Assembly: GCA_029339505.1 (NCBI GenBank) | Contig: JAQISU010000166.1 | Span: forward strand, 4,951,001 to 5,015,000 | Length of the DNA: 64,000 bases | Reading direction: 5' to 3' | Source of the DNA: Unio delphinus | Taxonomy: Eukaryota; Mollusca; Bivalvia; Unionida; Unionidae | Shown: positions 48,755 through 57,912 of the stretch, piece after piece | Position numbering within the stretch: the first letter of the stretch is position 1 | Layout: the number at the start of each line of letters is the position of its first letter | Program-made: the position numbers and the translations under genes | The notes under the pieces: model-generated | Seen by the model: only the letters and a program-made list of their open reading frames with translations | The model's database searches: none | What the model was told of the DNA's origin: nothing

Positions 48755-51704
48755 TTGCAATCGGAATCAGCTAAAAAATGTGGAACCATGATAACGCTGA
48801 AACACATTCAGATGACTGGCGGGGAAAATAAATTATCACTGACAACTCGTCAAATAAAACACTTTAATGATGCTTTCAAAGATAAAAAAGGTGTTCAACT
48901 AACTCTTTCTGCAGCTGCAATCAAAAACATGATAAAATCAGGTGGTATATTTCCGTTGTTAGCTGCATTACTAGTGCTAATTGCAGCAGCAGCCCCAGCG
49001 GTGGCTAAAGCGGCAGCGTTAGGAGCCATTGGTACTGCGGCAGGGATGGCACTAAAGAAAGCAACTGGACAGGGATACAAAAAAAAGGGAAATGGTCTAA
49101 GACTACCAGGGTCCCCCTTATTCATGGTACAGCGGAAAAGGCCTGAGAATACCAGGAACGGTTTACTAACTTGGAAACCTTCGATTGTGGAATCTTCGAT
49201 TCCCATGTCAAATTTTGATTTACTCAATGCCGCTAAAAAACTAGCGATTAAAAACTTCAGAGGTGTCTTTATGAAAGATCATTTGCCGGCACAACCAAAA
49301 AATGTTGAAACCGGTATTATTAATCTTGATAACAGCAGTGGACCTGGAACCCACTGGGTTGCATACGCGATTGATCCGCGTGTAATCGTTTATTTCGATT
49401 TATATGGATTAGTGCCGCCTACAGAATTTATGATTTATATACCGTATTTTCCGGCCTATAGGTCGATGCGGAGTATAAGTCGAATTGACCAATTTTGTAA
49501 ATTTTCCATCCTTCGTCCATATATAAGTCGATTCAGAGTATAAGACGAGGCCAGGTCAATAACTTGGCTTTGTATTTTATACTACCGGTAGTAACTTCCG
49601 GTTGCATGAATATTGATGGTATCGTCGTATGATATTCCATATTACCGGCAATATCCATTGCAACAAGAGCTATGACCATTCCTTCCAGTTGAAACCAGTC
49701 TTGAGTGCATGGCTAAATTCATTATTTACATCTAGAGAAGGGAGTGGGCATCATTTCCTGTTGTACTTAATCCCATTGATATTAAACACGAGTAGCGTAA
49801 TTGATGCGGATTAAAGATAAAGAACAATGGGGTACCGGCAATATGGTAACTAGTATCGGTAGCTAAAGCCAATATCAAGGTCGAAACAATTGCGGCAACT
49901 GGCTTTGATTGTTGTTGGAAACCAAATACCAATTTATCAACAGCCGGTATAATCAAAGAGAGACACCGAAACATCAGCTGGTTAAGAATGAATACATCAA
50001 AAGAACATGACGCAATAGCTGGGCGGCAATTTCAAAGGACTTTTACTAGCAGCTTGGGTGGGAAAATGTTCTGAAATTTACAATGACTGAATTCAGAGGC
50101 AGAAAGATCCTGAGATGTACATGTAGTTATTATAAGAATACACTTTAGCTTCCATTATTTAATCTACGGACATGTACTATTTCATCATTCATTACATACA
50201 CCCGTTACGTAATTTTTGTTGTTTTCTTTTTATTGAATTCAGTCACATAATGATCTGTGACAAAATTATTGAATATTTTACATCTGTGTGTGGATATTTT
50301 CGATGGAAATATTTGTATTATGGATTCAATGTATGTTACAAGATTCGCTGGTGAGTACACGGTGTTGATACTCTTTTCATGCAATAGATTATACATGTAT
50401 ATATAAATTAGACACGTGTATGTACCAATGCATGGTTCTCTGAATAAAGTAATATATTATATCTGCAATTTCTGTTACCACAGCAAATGTTTTTCTCATT
50501 TAATATATATTGATCAAAAATGGTAATTGTGCCATGCATTTTCGCACCCGTCTTTATGTACCCCCCTCCCCCCCAATTAAATCCAAAAATGTGTTGGTAT
50601 TGTACATGTTTGCTTATAACACAGTTTGGTTCATAACACATAATGTAGGTGAAGTGTTGACATTACAATTTGCTTTAAACTGAATTGCGAAACTAAAAAT
50701 CATGGATCACTGATGATCTATGAGTACTGGTAGTCCATCTATATATCTGATTTTAGTGTAGTTTAAACCTATGGTAATTTATTTGAGAAACTTTGTCAAA
50801 TACAACTAGAAACATATGATTTGGGGGATTCATTAGAATGCATGATCTACATTATTTTATAAATAATCATAGAACGCTCGAGTTAATATGGATTAATTGG
50901 ATCAATAAAAAATGCTATGCCGGTAATTGCTCACGTGTGTCCAACATTATACTGGAAAATCAAATATTAATGGACCAGTTATTTCATATCTTTTTTTTTT
51001 AGGAACAAACAATATGCTTTGAATTAGTACAGTACACTATAGAGTATAGACCATAAGTGTGCTATGCGGCCCGGTGAAGTTTTTACCGGTAATTGTTTTC
51101 TTTTATTTTATGTTTGAGAAATAAGAAAAAACACGCAGAATGCAAAATAAATAATGACAAAACTTACAAATATAAATGCAGTCATATTATTTTATGACAA
51201 TTTATTGACATAGTAATTTAACATGAATTTGTACTTCTATGTGACCTGTTTTCGATTATGCCGATTATAGAGCAATATCAATAGCATACCGGATACTGTA
51301 ATCCATATATAAGTCGATGCAATTTCAATGACAAAATCCATATATAAGTCGATTCAGAGTATAAGACGAAGACCGAACTTTCAAGTCAAAAAGTCTCGAC
51401 TTATACGCTGGAAAATACGGTACAACAATTAAACAATTTTCCAAAAATCAAAGATATTCTAAAAATGAAGACTTGGTATTCTACGCTACCAACACAACAA
51501 ATGAATGATCCACCAATATGCGGCATAGAAGCATTAAATGTCCTTGACGCCATTTCATCATCAAGAAAACCACCTCATCAAGTCGTAAATGAATATACAA
51601 GTAGTCGCTGGCAACGACAAAGTCGTCAACGAAGTAATGAGAAAATCAAAAGATATTTTACAATAACAATGGTTGACATTTGGGGAGATCTTTATCAATG
51701 TTAA
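48755..51704 (+). pseudogene. Copy B: pX-like domain fused to adenovirus-type cysteine protease, split by a transposon
   Basis: One frame joins two parts. Residues 1-105 are basic and then strongly hydrophobic (64-100, GGIFPLLAALLVLIAAAAPA...), like the membrane-active minor core proteins of Polintons. After a linker with two LRLPG/ENTRN-type repeats, the protease begins at about residue 150 (SNFDLL, IKNFRGVFMKD). His200 in GPGTHWVAY and Asp215 in YFDLYG are two members of the catalytic set. A 1979-bp TIR transposon at 49442-51420 then interrupts it. The remainder (51423 on) has WYSTLPTQQ with the oxyanion-type Gln and the nucleophile in ICG (51519-51521). Such proteases mature capsid proteins during assembly. 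The normal stop before the next gene appears lost; the frame reads on to 51704. Confidence 0.88.
49442..51420. mobile_element. TIR DNA transposon inserted in the protease gene, TA duplication
   Basis: A 1979-bp element with ends CCGTATTTTCCGGCCTATAG and, reversed, CCGTATTTTCCAGCGTATAA, each followed by repeated motifs such as CATATATAAGTCGATTCAGA then GTATAAGACGA (49515-49548 and 51306-51368). It is flanked by TA (49440-49441, 51421-51422). The two protease halves are in the same frame across it when one TA is counted once. No transposase frame is visible. It shares the CCGTATTTT terminus and TA target with the element at 4114-5308, but the internal sequences differ. Confidence 0.87.
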
Positions 51705-52893
51705 AAAAAAACCAATGCCGACACTGCAATCGGTGATGTACAAAAAATAATTGAAGATGAAATAGCTGAGATGTTGAACTTAGCAAATGTTAATCCCAAT
51801 GAAATAGTTATATTTCAAGATCATCAGGGTAAATTGAAAACGAGTAATGTTTCTCTGGATGATATTTTAGTTAAACAACGCAACGCAGTAGAAGATACTA
51901 TCGCGTTGTTTTCCAATCAGGGTAAACCCAAACCAGGCGCACATGTTTCAACAATCACAGATAAAATATTAACACTCGATAACAATTATATATCCTCGGC
52001 GAATTCATTGAAATCACTCAATGATAAGTATGACGATCATATAAATACATTTAATAAATTTACTAGTTTACAAAAATTCATCATGACCAATATTGATAAA
52101 CCACTATTAGAATTTTTTGGACATCCTCCAGTGACCGCACCAAATCTTGCAGAGATAAAAACTTCTATATCAGAGTTTGTAACGTTTAAAAATGAATACG
52201 CGGATCATGTTAAAGAATATGATGATCATTTAAATGCATTTAATGAATTTACTAGTTTACAAAAATCCATCACGGACAATATTAATAAACCCGTATTAGA
52301 ATTTTTTGGTAATCCTCCAGTGACCACACCGGAGCTCACAGAGATAAAAACTTCTGTGCTAGAGTTTGCAACACTTCAATCCAGATATGAAGATCACGTT
52401 GAAAAGTTTACATCATTTCATAAAAATATCATTGATAAATTTTTTTGCAACCACGTTGGATAAAATTGACATAAAACTTCCTGATATTAAAAAATCCATT
52501 GAAGATATGAAAAACTTCATCAAAGCAATCAAAGATGATTTTCTGAGGATGATAGCAATCATTGAAAAAATAAAACTCCCTCACGAACAAACAAATATCA
52601 TTAATAATGTGTATGCGATCCAACACGGATCATTTACGTGGACACCTACAAACAATATATTAAATATCACTGCAACCATCAAGGTTATTTATCGATTAGC
52701 ACTAGTATCACTGACTCAATTTAATATTTCATCAACGAGTTCATCTGGGGTCAACAATATAATATCAACGATCATCGACAAGGATACAACTGAAATATTT
52801 GTGATAACAATGACTGATAATAATTTGGCTAGGGTTTCAGTGACATGGTATATGGAATTCGTAGCGGATTTAAGTAAACAATTAAACCACTAG
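51669..52893 (+). pseudogene. Copy B: fibre-like coiled-coil repeat protein, frameshifted
   Basis: Starts MVDIWG at 51669; a shift near 51700 leads into AEMLNLANVNPNEIVIF and the long frame 51771-52463. Two repeats of about 65 residues follow: KFTSLQKFIMTNIDKPLLEF with HPPVTAP..AEIKTS, and EFTSLQKSITDNINKPVLEF with NPPVTTP..TEIKTS, plus the start of a third. A length change in a run of seven T at about 52440 shifts the frame. The rest (to 52893) has a Lys/Ile-rich helix and a beta-rich C-terminal domain (HGSFTWTPTNNI, VSVTWYMEFVADL). Repeated helical shaft plus terminal beta domain suggests a spike or attachment protein, but this is inference; I see no family motif. Confidence 0.68.
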
Positions 52894-52927
52894 TGGTTTC
52901 AATTGAAATCTGTTGTAATAAATAAGA

Positions 52928-53399
52928 TGTCATCACTAATGATTTCATCACCGACGATACCTTCGGTATCTCAATATTGCTATGATCAGGTCAGAGAATT
53001 TCAAACTAGACTCAAAACACTCACTGAGGGGTTTCAAGTAAAAATAAAAAAAATATCGACAAAGAATCACCGCAGTTGATGTTACTGTGTACTCAGTGAG
53101 TGGTGTAATAACCGGAGCTGGTACTCTCCTCTGTGACAATGATTGCTCCGATAGCTGTTCCAATTTGTATAGTAGCGGCAACAACAATCGCAGGAATTAT
53201 TTCAATAATAACAAAAAAAATATCATCATGCAGCCAGCACAAACTACAAGACTACATAGTTAAATTCCATATTGTGTCAACCGCGTACTCACAATTATCC
53301 TCGATGATATCATCAAGTCTTGATGATACATTAATATCAGATAGTGAATTCAGCACAATGGTACATGTTTATGATTCTGCGATGTCAAAATTAGAGTGA
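52928..53399 (+). pseudogene. Copy B: small membrane protein, frameshifted
   Basis: N-terminal helix MSSLMISSPTIPSVSQYCYD, then a shift near 53055 to ITAVDVTVYSVSGVITGAGT and another near 53130 to MIAPIAVPICIVAATTIAGI, giving one long hydrophobic region (likely two membrane segments or a hairpin). The C-terminal part (53220-53399) is helical and ends DSAMSKLE. Copy A keeps the same order. The role is unknown; by context it is a virion or membrane protein of the element. Confidence 0.6.
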
Positions 53400-53403
53400 C
53401 AAC

Positions 53404-54111
53404 ATGAGTATAATAACAACAACAATGACAGCATCAATGTCGTCGCAAGAACTACTTCAACGAATAGCGGAAAATACCAACCCGGTGAAAACAAGTATGA
53501 TATCAAAAACATCAACGAATCCTGAATTCAGTGTGAATTTCCCTACTCCGATCCCCGTGAGAGAGATAGTGTTAGCAAAATTACGAGTATATCACAGTTG
53601 GCCTAACATTAGATCAAAATCATTTGGTGGTCAACAACCGAATAATTCCTTGGTGTTTGCAAATAAGAATAAACCTGATGGCGCTCCAGACTGGAACGTT
53701 GTTTCGATACCATCTGGGTCATACCAAATCGAACAAATCAATGCTGAATTTCAGCGTAGAATAAAATCCATTACTGGAAATTAATTGAAAATCGCTATAA
53801 CAGTTCATGAGCCAATGTTATCATCCACGATTGAGATAAACTTGCCTAGTTATGTCGTAGATATCTATCAGAGTTCTATAAGAATAATACTAGGATGGCC
53901 TGAAAACCCACCTGAGGCATCTTATCAAATACCCGAACCACAAAAATCCGACTATAATTCTGATAAGAAATCATATCATGATGCAATGATATCATACAAT
54001 ACAAATTTTAGAGTTTTAGTTTTCTTTATTTGGCAGTTAGAAGAAGGACCAAGCGTTGTTGGATGGTTTCAACCAATTCAAAGTAAAATTAATGAACACT
54101 TTACTTTATAA
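53404..54111 (+). CDS. Copy B: virion protein 1, two frames-in-line separated by a shared stop
   Basis: One frame of 236 codons with a single TAA at 53782-53784. The first part (126 codons) has STNPEFSVNFPTPIPVREIV, VYHSWPN and the motif IPSGSYQIEQIN near residue 105, which I associate with a conserved Polinton structural protein family. The second part has IAITVHEPMLSSTIEI, DIYQSSIRIILGWPE and a C-terminal WQLEEGPSVVGWF. Copy A has a TGA at the same codon with homology on both sides, so the stop may be an original feature: readthrough, reinitiation or two subunits. The start codon lies 4 bp after the stop of the preceding gene. No other break is seen. The exact function is unknown. Confidence 0.68.
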
Positions 54112-54227
54112 AAGTAAAAAATGAATTTGAAATACATAGAAATATATTGCGAGAAAAACTTTCCAAAGAATCACCGTGAGATGAGATCATCAAATACATA
54201 GAAATATGTAACCAAATTATCGCTGAT
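54112..54227 (+). other. Spacer with a short direct repeat
   Basis: AAATACATAGAAATAT occurs at about 54129 and again at about 54193. The downstream frame is open back to about 54183, so the next gene could start earlier. Confidence 0.6.
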
Positions 54228-54803
54228 ATGGAAGCATTTAATTCATGGATTATTCAAATAATCTTAAATGCTGTAAATCCTAAATCAAGAACAGAATTTG
54301 CAAAAACATATAATATACGTGTAGAAGATATTTCAGCATTTAAATTCCCCGGGTATAATGTAGATCAATTAAAAAAATCAACCAATGATCTCCATGATGA
54401 TTACTTTCCACGAATACTTGCCGCATGGAAAAAAACGCATCAACCACAATCAACTATCTGGACATATAATAATGACCCAGATGGTGGTGGTAGGCATATC
54501 GCTTCTCAAAATGTGAATATATCCTCAGTGATAGCATTGAATTTAGTATGTGATGTTATCGAAGGAAGCTATCAAATAAATCTCGAAAGGTCAAATCAAG
54601 CTCAACAAGGATATATTTTTTAGTCATTTGCACCAACAGCTCCTCCAGGGTTTCTAATCATTGAGGATCTAACTAATCCAGTTTATATGCGATGTCATAA
54701 TGATTTGTTAACAAGAATTAATTTCAGACTCACTGACCAGTCCAATAATCTAATTGATTTACGAGGTGAGGTTTTACAAATTAGTCTGTTTGTAAAGTCC
54801 TAA
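54228..54803 (+). pseudogene. Copy B: virion protein 2 with conserved C-terminal motif, one stop
   Basis: A single frame of 191 codons with one TAG at 54621-54623. The N-terminal part starts MEAFNSWIIQIILNAVNPKS and has KFPGYNVDQLKKS and WTYNNDPDGGG. The C-terminal part has GFLIIEDLTNPVYMRCHND and LTRINFRLTDQSNNLIDLRG. The pattern LTD..NNLIDLRGE..Q is one I know from Polinton-group structural proteins (minor capsid or penton-type proteins), where it closes a beta domain. Whether this is the penton protein cannot be settled from sequence alone. The A and C copies do not cover this gene. Confidence 0.65.
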
Positions 54804-55194
54804 AGGACTTTCGAAGTCGTGAAAATCGTTAACGATTTCAACAAGGACTTTCATCGTAGCAACTTTTATCGTAAAAAAAATTTCATCCTAAATTATTAGT
54901 GTTAAACCCATAGCAGTGGGGGGGGGGGGGGTACAAATTGAGACAAAGTTTGCCTGACATAAAACCAATCAATGGAATTTAATTAGAAAAACCCATTGAG
55001 GGTATTTCTTTCATATGCCGTACACATATTTGCATGAGTTATCTCCGTTTGGTATTATACACATAATACAAAATAGAATTCATACGTAAATGAATTGAAT
55101 TCTATTTTCGAAGCACTTCGAAAGGGCCGATCACGTTATTCCCTCTGCAACATATCGTACGGAGGGTATAAAAATATCAAAATACCTACCGGCC
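54804..55194. other. Spacer between rightward and leftward genes
   Basis: Contains a perfect 16-bp palindrome AAATCGTTAACGATTT at 54823-54838, a nearby short repeat of AAGGACTTTC (54813 and 54845), a run of 13-14 G at 54917-54930, and an imperfect inverted repeat AATTGAATTCTATTTTCGAA around 55090-55130. No gene. It separates the late-type genes from the minus-strand HNH gene and could hold transcript ends for both. Confidence 0.6.
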
Positions 55195-55572
55195 TCAGTC
55201 ATTGATTGAAATGTTTTTTTCTTCTATAGTTACTGTATTACATGATTTTATGGGTCTCTTCCCAATTGATTTACAAGTACCAGTTTTCCCAACAGTATTC
55301 TCACTCTGTGTAATAGCTCGTAAATTATCCAATTTATTATTTTAAGGACATCCATCAATGTGATCAATAACAAAACCATCTTTGATCAATCCATTGTAAC
55401 ATTCATACACGAAACGGTGATTATAATATTTCTTCTTTCCAACATCATACCTCAAAAATCCCATACCATTGTCAACACCAACTGGTTTCTTTAGTCTACG
55501 GTTTCTGACGATACCGTCACGAGACGCTTCATAATTGCTGATCACCGGATGCACTTGAAATGTTTGGTTCAT
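55195..55572 (-). pseudogene. Copy B: HNH endonuclease, one stop
   Basis: Minus-strand frame of 126 codons from ATG 55572 to TGA 55195-55197 with one TAA at 55342-55344. Residues 13-30 (NYEASRDGIVRNRR.LKKP) resemble the NUMOD-type start of phage and virus HNH proteins. YYNHRFVYECYNGLI and FVIDHIDG (Asp70, His71) followed by NNKLDNLRAIT form a classic HNH nuclease core, a metal-dependent nicking or cutting domain. In copy C the aligned codon is sense, so the stop is private decay of B. It lies 25 bp downstream of the zinc-ribbon gene on the same strand and opposite to all other genes of the element. Confidence 0.83.
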
Positions 55573-55597
55573 TATATATTAAATACTATTTGTCTAA

Positions 55598-55951
55598 TTA
55601 ATTGTTTGGTTTAATTATTACATTATTTGGAAATCTTCCAATGTAGTCTTGAGGAGTTATAATGATTTTGTTGCTGACTCTTTCACAGTCATTTATTGAG
55701 TTTTTGACGGAATCTTTGACGGAGTTTTTAACTCTATTATCATAATAACGTTTTAGCTCTCTATATCACTTACCACCGCAACTCAGACACAATTGCGATT
55801 TTTCTCTCACACCTACCCCACATTGTATGCAAGGTAAGGGCCCATAACTTCCGTTACGAAAGCTTTGTAAATGATATCCACAGAATTCCTTTCTGCATGA
55901 TTTGTTACATGCGGTTACTGATCCTATCATAAGCCATTTGCAATGGTTCAT
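55598..55951 (-). pseudogene. Copy B: zinc-ribbon protein, one stop
   Basis: Minus-strand frame of 118 codons with one TGA after residue 61. Cysteines 15, 19 and 24 and the two pairs C41/C44 (CIQC) and C55/C58 (CLSC) make a treble-clef or zinc-ribbon-like module; PLPCIQC and LCLSCGGK are the clearest. After the TGA the frame goes on with a Lys/Asn-rich helix and ITPQDYIGRFPNNVIIKPNN. Its start KWLMIGS is shared with copy C. With the HNH gene it forms a small leftward unit; the zinc domain may bind nucleic acid, but the role is not known. Confidence 0.72.
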
Positions 55952-55995
55952 TATATAATAAATTCTTTATTTTAATACTTGTTTTAATTATAATA

Positions 55996-56579
55996 ATGGA
56001 GGAGTTCGAGAGATTATCGAAAATTAAGCCTTGGAAAAACATTAAATTCAATCTCGATAGAGTCTCCGTAGATGTACCAAAGGGTCTAATAAGTGATAGA
56101 AGCATGATAGGTAAAATCCGCGTTTTAATGAATTCAAACGCGATGGAGCATCTCACTATTGGTCAACATTTCGAATTGATGGTAGTGTTGATGCTACCAT
56201 GAACGATGAAAGATCAGCACTTATAATCTTACATCTTGACAAGAAAAAATATTTCTTTAGAGTGAAATTCAGTGTCCGTTCAGAAATGGGAAATTGGATT
56301 ATTCGAGACAAATTTGAACCAATTTTGAAAGATAAAAGAATTATAACTTTGAGTCATGATTCCAAAACAGGATTGCTGACTGGGATTGACAAACCGTACT
56401 ATGAAAGATCTTATCCTGTAGCAGCAGTTGTTTATGGAATATATTCGTTAAATGATAAACCGAGTATTGAAAAATTAAAACCAATGTCATCGTTGAATTG
56501 TGTAGCAGAACGAATAATAGAACACTTCACAAATGCGTTGCGTGGAAACAAATTGACGGATCGAAGACGTAAAAAATAA
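55996..56579 (+). pseudogene. Copy B: conserved pre-polymerase ORF, probable frameshift
   Basis: Two pieces: 55996-56202 (MEEFERLSKIKPWKNIKFNL...) and 56199-56579 (MNDERSALIILHLDKKKYFF...), overlapping as ATGA. Either they are two translationally coupled genes, or one gene with a 1-2 bp indel near 56170; reading the second frame upstream gives RIDGSVDAT, which favours one gene. The second piece has KKKYFFRVKF, WIIRDKFEPI and a basic tail RRRKK. Copy C has the same protein (63343-63696: KKYLFRIKF, WIIHNKLDPV), and in both it directly precedes the polymerase. A DNA-binding or terminal-protein role is conceivable from its place, but nothing in the sequence shows it. Confidence 0.62.
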
Positions 56580-56669
56580 ATGAATGGGAATTAACAGTTA
56601 GGAAGAACGGAGCAAACGATTCAAGATATAGCTAAATTAGAAACATCATTAAGATTTCCAATAACCATA

Positions 56670-57804
56670 ATGACGATAACAGGAGAAATATTACACGAAT
56701 CAAAATATAAATCACAAGGAGCTCCAATCAAAATTATTGATCATAATGAACACGCGTGGACACCTGCGGTAACAATATTTCCGCGGGATAGAACAATAAA
56801 ATATTACACGGGAAATCTATTTGATTTTATTTATCAGTTAAGTAAAAACGATCCTGTGTCAGTGTGGTTACTTTACAGTTTTGAAGACGAAGAGTGTAAA
56901 TTCGATCTATTTGTAAGACCAAACGGAGAATTATACCGTACTGAAGCCCTCCACAACAAGATGAAAAAACCAGCCAGTGGTTTTTCAACAGAAGACAACG
57001 AACAATTATTAACAAATTGTTTTACAATTCCGTCGGTTGCAGCTCATTTTGCGAGAAAGAAAAACACGTGGAAACCAACAAGAGCAGAATTTCTATCAGA
57101 TATCAAATCAAGCTGTATCGAATATAACCATGGTGGATTATGGAATACAAAATACACCTCTGAAAGTATTATTTCAGTTGATACAGTTGCGTGTTATCCA
57201 GGGAGTTTTCTCGGGTATGGAGAATGTTCTGAGTATTTTAAACGATTTGGACATCCCACACATGAAATGACCCGTGCTGCTATTAATGGACCACTACCCG
57301 ATTTTGATTTAACCGGATTTGCCCGTGTGGTATCATTTGAATTGGCTACAGGACTTCATCCGTGTTGTTATATTTGGCTTGGTAGACACATCTTTGAAAA
57401 ACACTGGATGCCAATAGTGTTATTACGGTATATGATTGATTCTAAAATGCTAATATCGCTGATTGTCAGTGAAGCAATTATATCATATCGAGCGCAGACT
57501 GAGGTCTGGTTACCACAACCTGATAGTCTTGATAGTATAATCACTGTTTTTATTAATCAGCGACTATAGAAAACAATTTCCTGATCTCGACGAAGAATAT
57601 ATTGTAAAACGGTCAAAATAAATCTTTGAAGTTAGAAAAAGACAAGCAAATGATCTTGGTAGAAGAATAATCGGTAAATTCACTCAAGGTGGAAAAGAAT
57701 ATGACAATAACAGATATTCTTCACGATTGATTATAGATGATGCTGAGTACGACTTTATAATCGCGGATGTAACATCTAGGGGTATCTATGCGGTAACAGG
57801 CTGA
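56670..57804 (+). pseudogene. Copy B: DNA polymerase B, N-terminal half
   Basis: The open frame 56670-57569 codes 299 residues; upstream codons to about 56600 (RTEQTIQDIAKLETSLRFPI) probably belong to it. Seen in it: DHNEHAWTP, NDPVSVWLLYSF, FVRPNGELYRTEAL, and at residue 171 VDTVACYPGSFLGYGE. The last fits palm motif A of family-B polymerases (D..SLYPS type, with Asp171 and Tyr176-Pro177). After a frameshift near 57565 and a TAA near 57618 the text RQANDLGRRIIGKFTQGG may be the motif B region. Homology ends at about 57797, where unrelated repeats begin, so the YxDTD part is missing. Protein-primed replication is the norm for this group. The motif A context is unlike the Polinton polymerases I know, hence moderate confidence. 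Confidence 0.62.
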
Positions 57805-57912
57805 TTCGGACCATGGCTAATTCGGACCAAGCTGATTCGGTCCAAATTACGGGCTGATTCGGACCAGATTTCTGGCTGATTCGGACCAGATTTTTGGCTG
57901 ATTCGGACCATG
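57798..57912. repeat. Six copies of GGCTGATTCGGACCA, transposon-like terminus
   Basis: The motif GCTGATTCGGACCA occurs six times with small spacers (for example at 57807, 57841, 57867 and 57892; variants with CTAATTC and GGTCC). Clustered subterminal motifs like this mark one end of a DNA transposon or MITE, comparable to the one in the capsid gene. The opposite end was not found to the right, so it may be a broken element. Confidence 0.75.

Larger units (their letters stand above)
44446..57804 (+). mobile_element. Copy B: endogenous Polinton/Maverick-related virus-like element
   Basis: A contiguous block of virus-type genes inside EOGT intron 8, flanked on both sides by ordinary intron sequence. 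Identification rests on an adenovirus-type cysteine protease, a major capsid protein with the Polinton-type VNNGI..LF...RY..DGREIE block, pVI/pX-like small proteins, a conserved virion-protein C-terminus (LTDQSNNLIDLRGE) and a family-B DNA polymerase N-terminal half. Nearly all genes carry breaks, so the element is fossil. I found no packaging ATPase, no retroviral-type integrase and no long terminal inverted repeats; the right end is cut by a transposon-like repeat at 57800. The element's true left end may lie in the repeats at 43900-44320. Confidence 0.85.

Noticed and set aside
55090..55170. TATA-type promoter GGTATAAAAAT near 55165
   Set aside because: In AT-rich DNA such a match is common, and the next gene in that direction starts more than 800 bp away.
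46695..57804. Stop codon reassignment as an explanation for the in-frame stops of copy B
   Set aside because: All three stop codons occur within genes, frameshifts are also present, and the stops in the capsid and HNH genes are sense in the other copy. Decay explains most of them; only the stop at 53782 is shared.
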